From contig CM052362.1 of NCBI GenBank assembly GCA_028551475.1, positions 15,988,521-16,052,520 of the forward strand: DNA of 64,000 nucleotides, given 5' to 3'. Every line of letters begins with the position of its first letter. Within the stretch, counting starts at the first letter, position 1. A program made the translations under genes and the position numbers. This document shows, piece by piece, positions 61,205 to 64,000 of this stretch. The notes beneath the pieces were generated by a model. The model saw only the letters and a program-made list of their open reading frames with translations. It was not told where the DNA came from and made no database searches. This stretch comes from Casuarina equisetifolia. Its lineage: Eukaryota; Streptophyta; Magnoliopsida; Fagales; Casuarinaceae.

Positions 61205-62624
61205 TGTTCGGTAAATTTTAAATGCAAGTGAACATGTCGAACAAGTAATATAATGATAAGAAAAGTATCGTCCCACGAAGATTGGTGAATACTAAACTAA
61301 TTAAGTACTAATGATGAATTAATCCTAAAATTTATCTAGCAAATCAAAATATTGTTGATGATGAATTAAAATTTAAAACTTTCAAAATGAAAACTCAAGA
61401 CTAATTAAAATTGAATCCAAGTAAGAAAAATCAAGATGAGAAACATGTTAGAGCTTCCGATTTCACCATAACTACTAGATATGAATTTTCATAGTTTATG
61501 CCTACAAGAATGATATTACTCATGTGATGGTGGAACTTCTTAATTTATTTACTATCCTATGTCTAGGTATAGTAAACCTATTTAGTTCATTAATTCACTA
61601 TATCTCTATATGTGAATTGAAACAAACCAAATGCATTAGGATCTGTGAATATTCCTAGTTTACAATAAATCTTTCGATCATCTTATCACCGAAAGCTACA
61701 CAAATAACATGGTATATGTCTATCCACATTTAATTCATGGTTATATATTATAAGAAGCAATTGCATATTATTACTTCTCAGTCTCAAATATGCACATCAA
61801 ATCATTCAAGTGGTGGCCAATCACTTAAAAACATTAAGCATAAATATATAACTCACATAAATAAAATATCTTGCAAAACATAAAAACTTATAAAATTCAC
61901 ATCATCATAGTTAGGCTACATCTTCACTCTAACAAAAGAAGTTTAGAACATAATAAAATAACAAACCAAAGCAATAGTAGAAATTAAGCAAAACATCTTA
62001 AATAAAAAAACAGGAAAGTTGTCACCACACTGTTTTTTCTTTAAGAATTCTTTACAGAATTCCTACAATTCAAGAATGATAAGAAGTAGAAGGAAGCTTT
62101 CGCGCCTATATTTCTCTTTTTCTTTCTTGGTTTTCTCTTTCTTCTCTCACTTTTTCTCTCTTCCTTGGTTGGTTTCGGCAGCAACACGCGACTTCTTCTT
62201 CTTTTCTCTCTTTTCTCTCTCTTCTTCTCTTGTGCGGCACCTTCTCCCTTTTAATTCACGTTCCTTTGCCTTTTTATGCTATCTTGGGATGTGTGCCCTA
62301 AGATTCTCCCTTAGTAATTCACTTTTTTTGGCCCTTTTCCTTTATTTCCTTTATTGTTCTTTTTTTTTTTTGTCATTTTCCTCCTCTTTTGCTACTTTAC
62401 ACGTTGCCTCATTTTTTCTTCTTTTAACTTCTTTTTCTTTCCTTGTCTTCTTCACGTGCCTTTTTGTAACTTTCTCTTTCTTTATTTCTTTTGCTCTTTT
62501 GGGATTTGCTGCATAAATAACACCAATTTACATAAATATATCAAAACTTAAATATTATCTTATAAAACTTGTATTATTTATATCCTAAAATAGTTAAAAT
62601 AACTCTATAAAAATAGAGTTATCA
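61205..62624 (-). repeat. 5' LTR of the Athila-type element
   Basis: Plus strand TGTTCGGTAAAT...GAGTTATCA, 1,420 bases. It differs from the partner LTR at scattered single bases and a few short indels. Hairpin at 62599-62622. Confidence 0.95.
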
Positions 62625-62629
62625 ATCCC

Positions 62630-62822
62630 TTATTGTTTTTCCCAACTAATCTAACTACTTTGCCCCTGGCCGTTTGAATGGCTTCCTAATTACCAAAATC
62701 TAGAGTCTTCTTCTACAAGAAAGATCCTTTTTCGTTAATCGAGACTACCCTTCTAGCCATAGCTGCCCCTTAGCAATTAGATTATCCGGTCACATCCTCT
62801 TTTTAACTCGTAGCTGGTAATA
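62630..62822 (-). repeat. 5' LTR of the outer element, outer part
   Basis: Continues the alignment with 47542-47734 exactly where 52685 left off. The terminal CA (plus strand) has mutated to TA. Confidence 0.93.
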
Positions 62823-62827
62823 GAAGA

Positions 62828-63114
62828 TACCAAAAATTCACAGATACGTGATTATTAATGGTTCATCAAGAAGTTTTCGTGACAGTTCAAGGTGTGGCCA
62901 CCCATTAACAAGTACTTTTCTTGCATCAAATTAAGCACATCTTGTTGGTAGCTCTTCTATAGTTTGCAGATTTTCTTTTAGTGATTTCTTTCCATTTGAA
63001 AATTGTGCATTCATGAAACTTTAGGTAGAATAAGAATTTAGGTTAGTGAGAAATCCTTATTAAAATTGAATTAAAATTTTCAATCTCTTATTTAAATAAG
63101 GCTTGAACAAAAGT
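62828..63114. other. Flank right of the nested elements
   Basis: The pre-insertion flank that joins to the sequence left of 47282. No gene recognised. Confidence 0.35.
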
Positions 63115-64000
63115 TGATAACTCTATTTTTATAGAGTTATTTTACATATTTTAGGTAATAAATAACTTTAATAATTATGAAAAAAATATTTGAACTCTTC
63201 TTTATTTACCTAACTTTATCTTGTTTATGTAGCACAAGGAGGCAAGAAGAAAATGGATGAACATGGAAAACTTGATACTTATTGTGTGGCAAAATCGTAA
63301 TATCAAGATCAAGAGAGTCAAGATGGGCTTGGGCTTTAGATGATTGTTATTAGATTTTCTGTTGTTGTTGGGTTTTCTAAATAAATAGAAAACCCAGTCA
63401 TGTAAGGAATTTAAATCCCAATTAATTTAGGAGTTCAAAACCTAATTATTTTAGGTCTCTAAAACCCAGTTTTACTAAGATAAGAGATAGGTCTAAATCC
63501 AAAACTCTATTTAAGAGAAGGGAAGAAGCGAAAGAGAGGGAGGAGGAAATTGAGCATAACTCAAGAGAGAGGCTAGGAATTCAAGGTTTTCTTGAAAAGA
63601 AGACAAAAAGGGTGATAGACTTCTTGTTCTTGGATTCAAGATGCCTTCTTTATTTCTTATTACTATTCTTCCACATTATTTCTTTATGTTTTAGTTTATT
63701 TTTGTTAGAGCTACGATGAAACCTAATTATGATGGTATGAATCTTATGATTATTATGTTTTATAAGATATTTTGTTTATGTGAAGTTACATATTATTGTG
63801 TTTAATGCTTTTAAGTGATTAGCTATTACTTGAATGATCTGATTTGCATGTTTGAGACTGACAGGATATGATATGCAGTTGCTTCTTATAATGTGTAACC
63901 ATAAATTAAATATAAATAGACATATATCATATTGTTTGTGTGGCTTTTGGTGTAAACTAGAATATTCACAAATCCTAATGCATTTGGTTTGTTTCAATTC
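63115..64000 (+). repeat. Third Athila-type LTR, inverted and truncated by the window edge
   Basis: Begins TGATAACTCT with the same 10-bp stem and TTTT loop (63117-63140) as the other two LTRs, but on the plus strand. The right part (about 63760-64000) is the reverse complement of 53090-53360 with many differences. The middle part is unlike the nested element's LTR, so it is a related subfamily. Its start lacks an obvious preceding polypurine tract, so it may be a 5' LTR. Confidence 0.85.

Larger units (their letters stand above)
52686..62624 (-). mobile_element. Athila-type Ty3/gypsy retrotransposon, complete but mutated, nested
   Basis: 9,939 bases with LTRs of 1,416 and 1,420 bases, minus orientation, inserted in the outer element's LTR. 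Target-site duplication is ATCCT (52681-52685) and ATCCC (62625-62629), one base apart. The primer-binding site matches plant tRNA-Asp, a typical Athila trait. The gag motif YQWPTERS and the RT motif FMDD fit the same lineage. The LTRs are nearly identical by eye, so it is younger than the outer element. Coding is interrupted by at least five stops and three frameshifts. About 1.6 kb of non-coding sequence separates pol from the 3' LTR. Confidence 0.95.
47287..62822 (-). mobile_element. Outer Ty3/gypsy chromovirus-type element, split by a nested insertion
   Basis: The left LTR is 47287-47734 (448 bases). The right LTR is 52431-52685 plus 62630-62822 (255 + 193 = 448 bases), interrupted by the Athila-type element at 52686-62624. 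Identical pentamers GAAGA flank the whole unit (47282-47286 and 62823-62827). Without the insert and its duplicated target the element is about 5.6 kb. Minus-sense order is LTR, gag, protease, reverse transcriptase, RNase H, integrase with a chromodomain-like tail, polypurine tract AGAAAGGAA (47743-47735), LTR. Stops, frameshifts and lost catalytic residues occur across the coding region, so it is dead. Confidence 0.95.

Overview
The window is nuclear DNA of a eudicot flowering plant. It is AT-rich, its genes have GT-AG introns, it carries plant-specific families (ALDH22A, DUF247, PMEI, GRAS), and its repeats are plant Ty1/copia and Ty3/gypsy LTR retrotransposons primed by tRNA-Met or tRNA-Asp. 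I cannot name the species from sequence alone.

The left half (1-29.3 kb) is a gene island. It holds ALDH22A1 on the minus strand (13 complete exons plus the start of a 14th, running off the left edge), a DUF247 gene broken by two frameshifts, a four-exon universal stress protein, a single-exon secreted PMEI-domain protein with a proline-rich linker, and a five-exon tail-anchored E2 of the UBC32 type on the minus strand. Between these genes lie two decayed copia elements (7.2-10.2 kb and 18.2-24.4 kb) and a solo-LTR-like repeat (25.3-25.8 kb). The genes look like ordinary unlinked neighbours, not a cluster or pathway.

The right half (29.3-64 kb) is nearly all repeats. In order it holds a repeated AT-rich unit, a copia gag remnant, a 1.57-kb LTR deletion derivative with a perfect 5-bp target-site duplication, and a 5.9-kb LTR element with no recognisable coding (LARD-like). 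Next come a GRAS pseudogene split by a second copy of the 25.3-kb solo LTR, a 46-bp tandem repeat, and a chromovirus-type gypsy element. A complete Athila-type gypsy element is nested inside the right LTR of that chromovirus. The window ends in a third, inverted and diverged Athila-type LTR. Boundaries of the four best-preserved elements were set from LTR ends, target-site duplications, primer-binding sites and polypurine tracts. Every element carries disabling mutations.

I found no CRISPR array, operon, tRNA or rRNA gene, and no convincing new biological system. The points most worth a second look are the nested insertion, the coding-less LTR elements, matching terminal hairpins in two unrelated LTR families, and the TE-disrupted GRAS and DUF247 genes.
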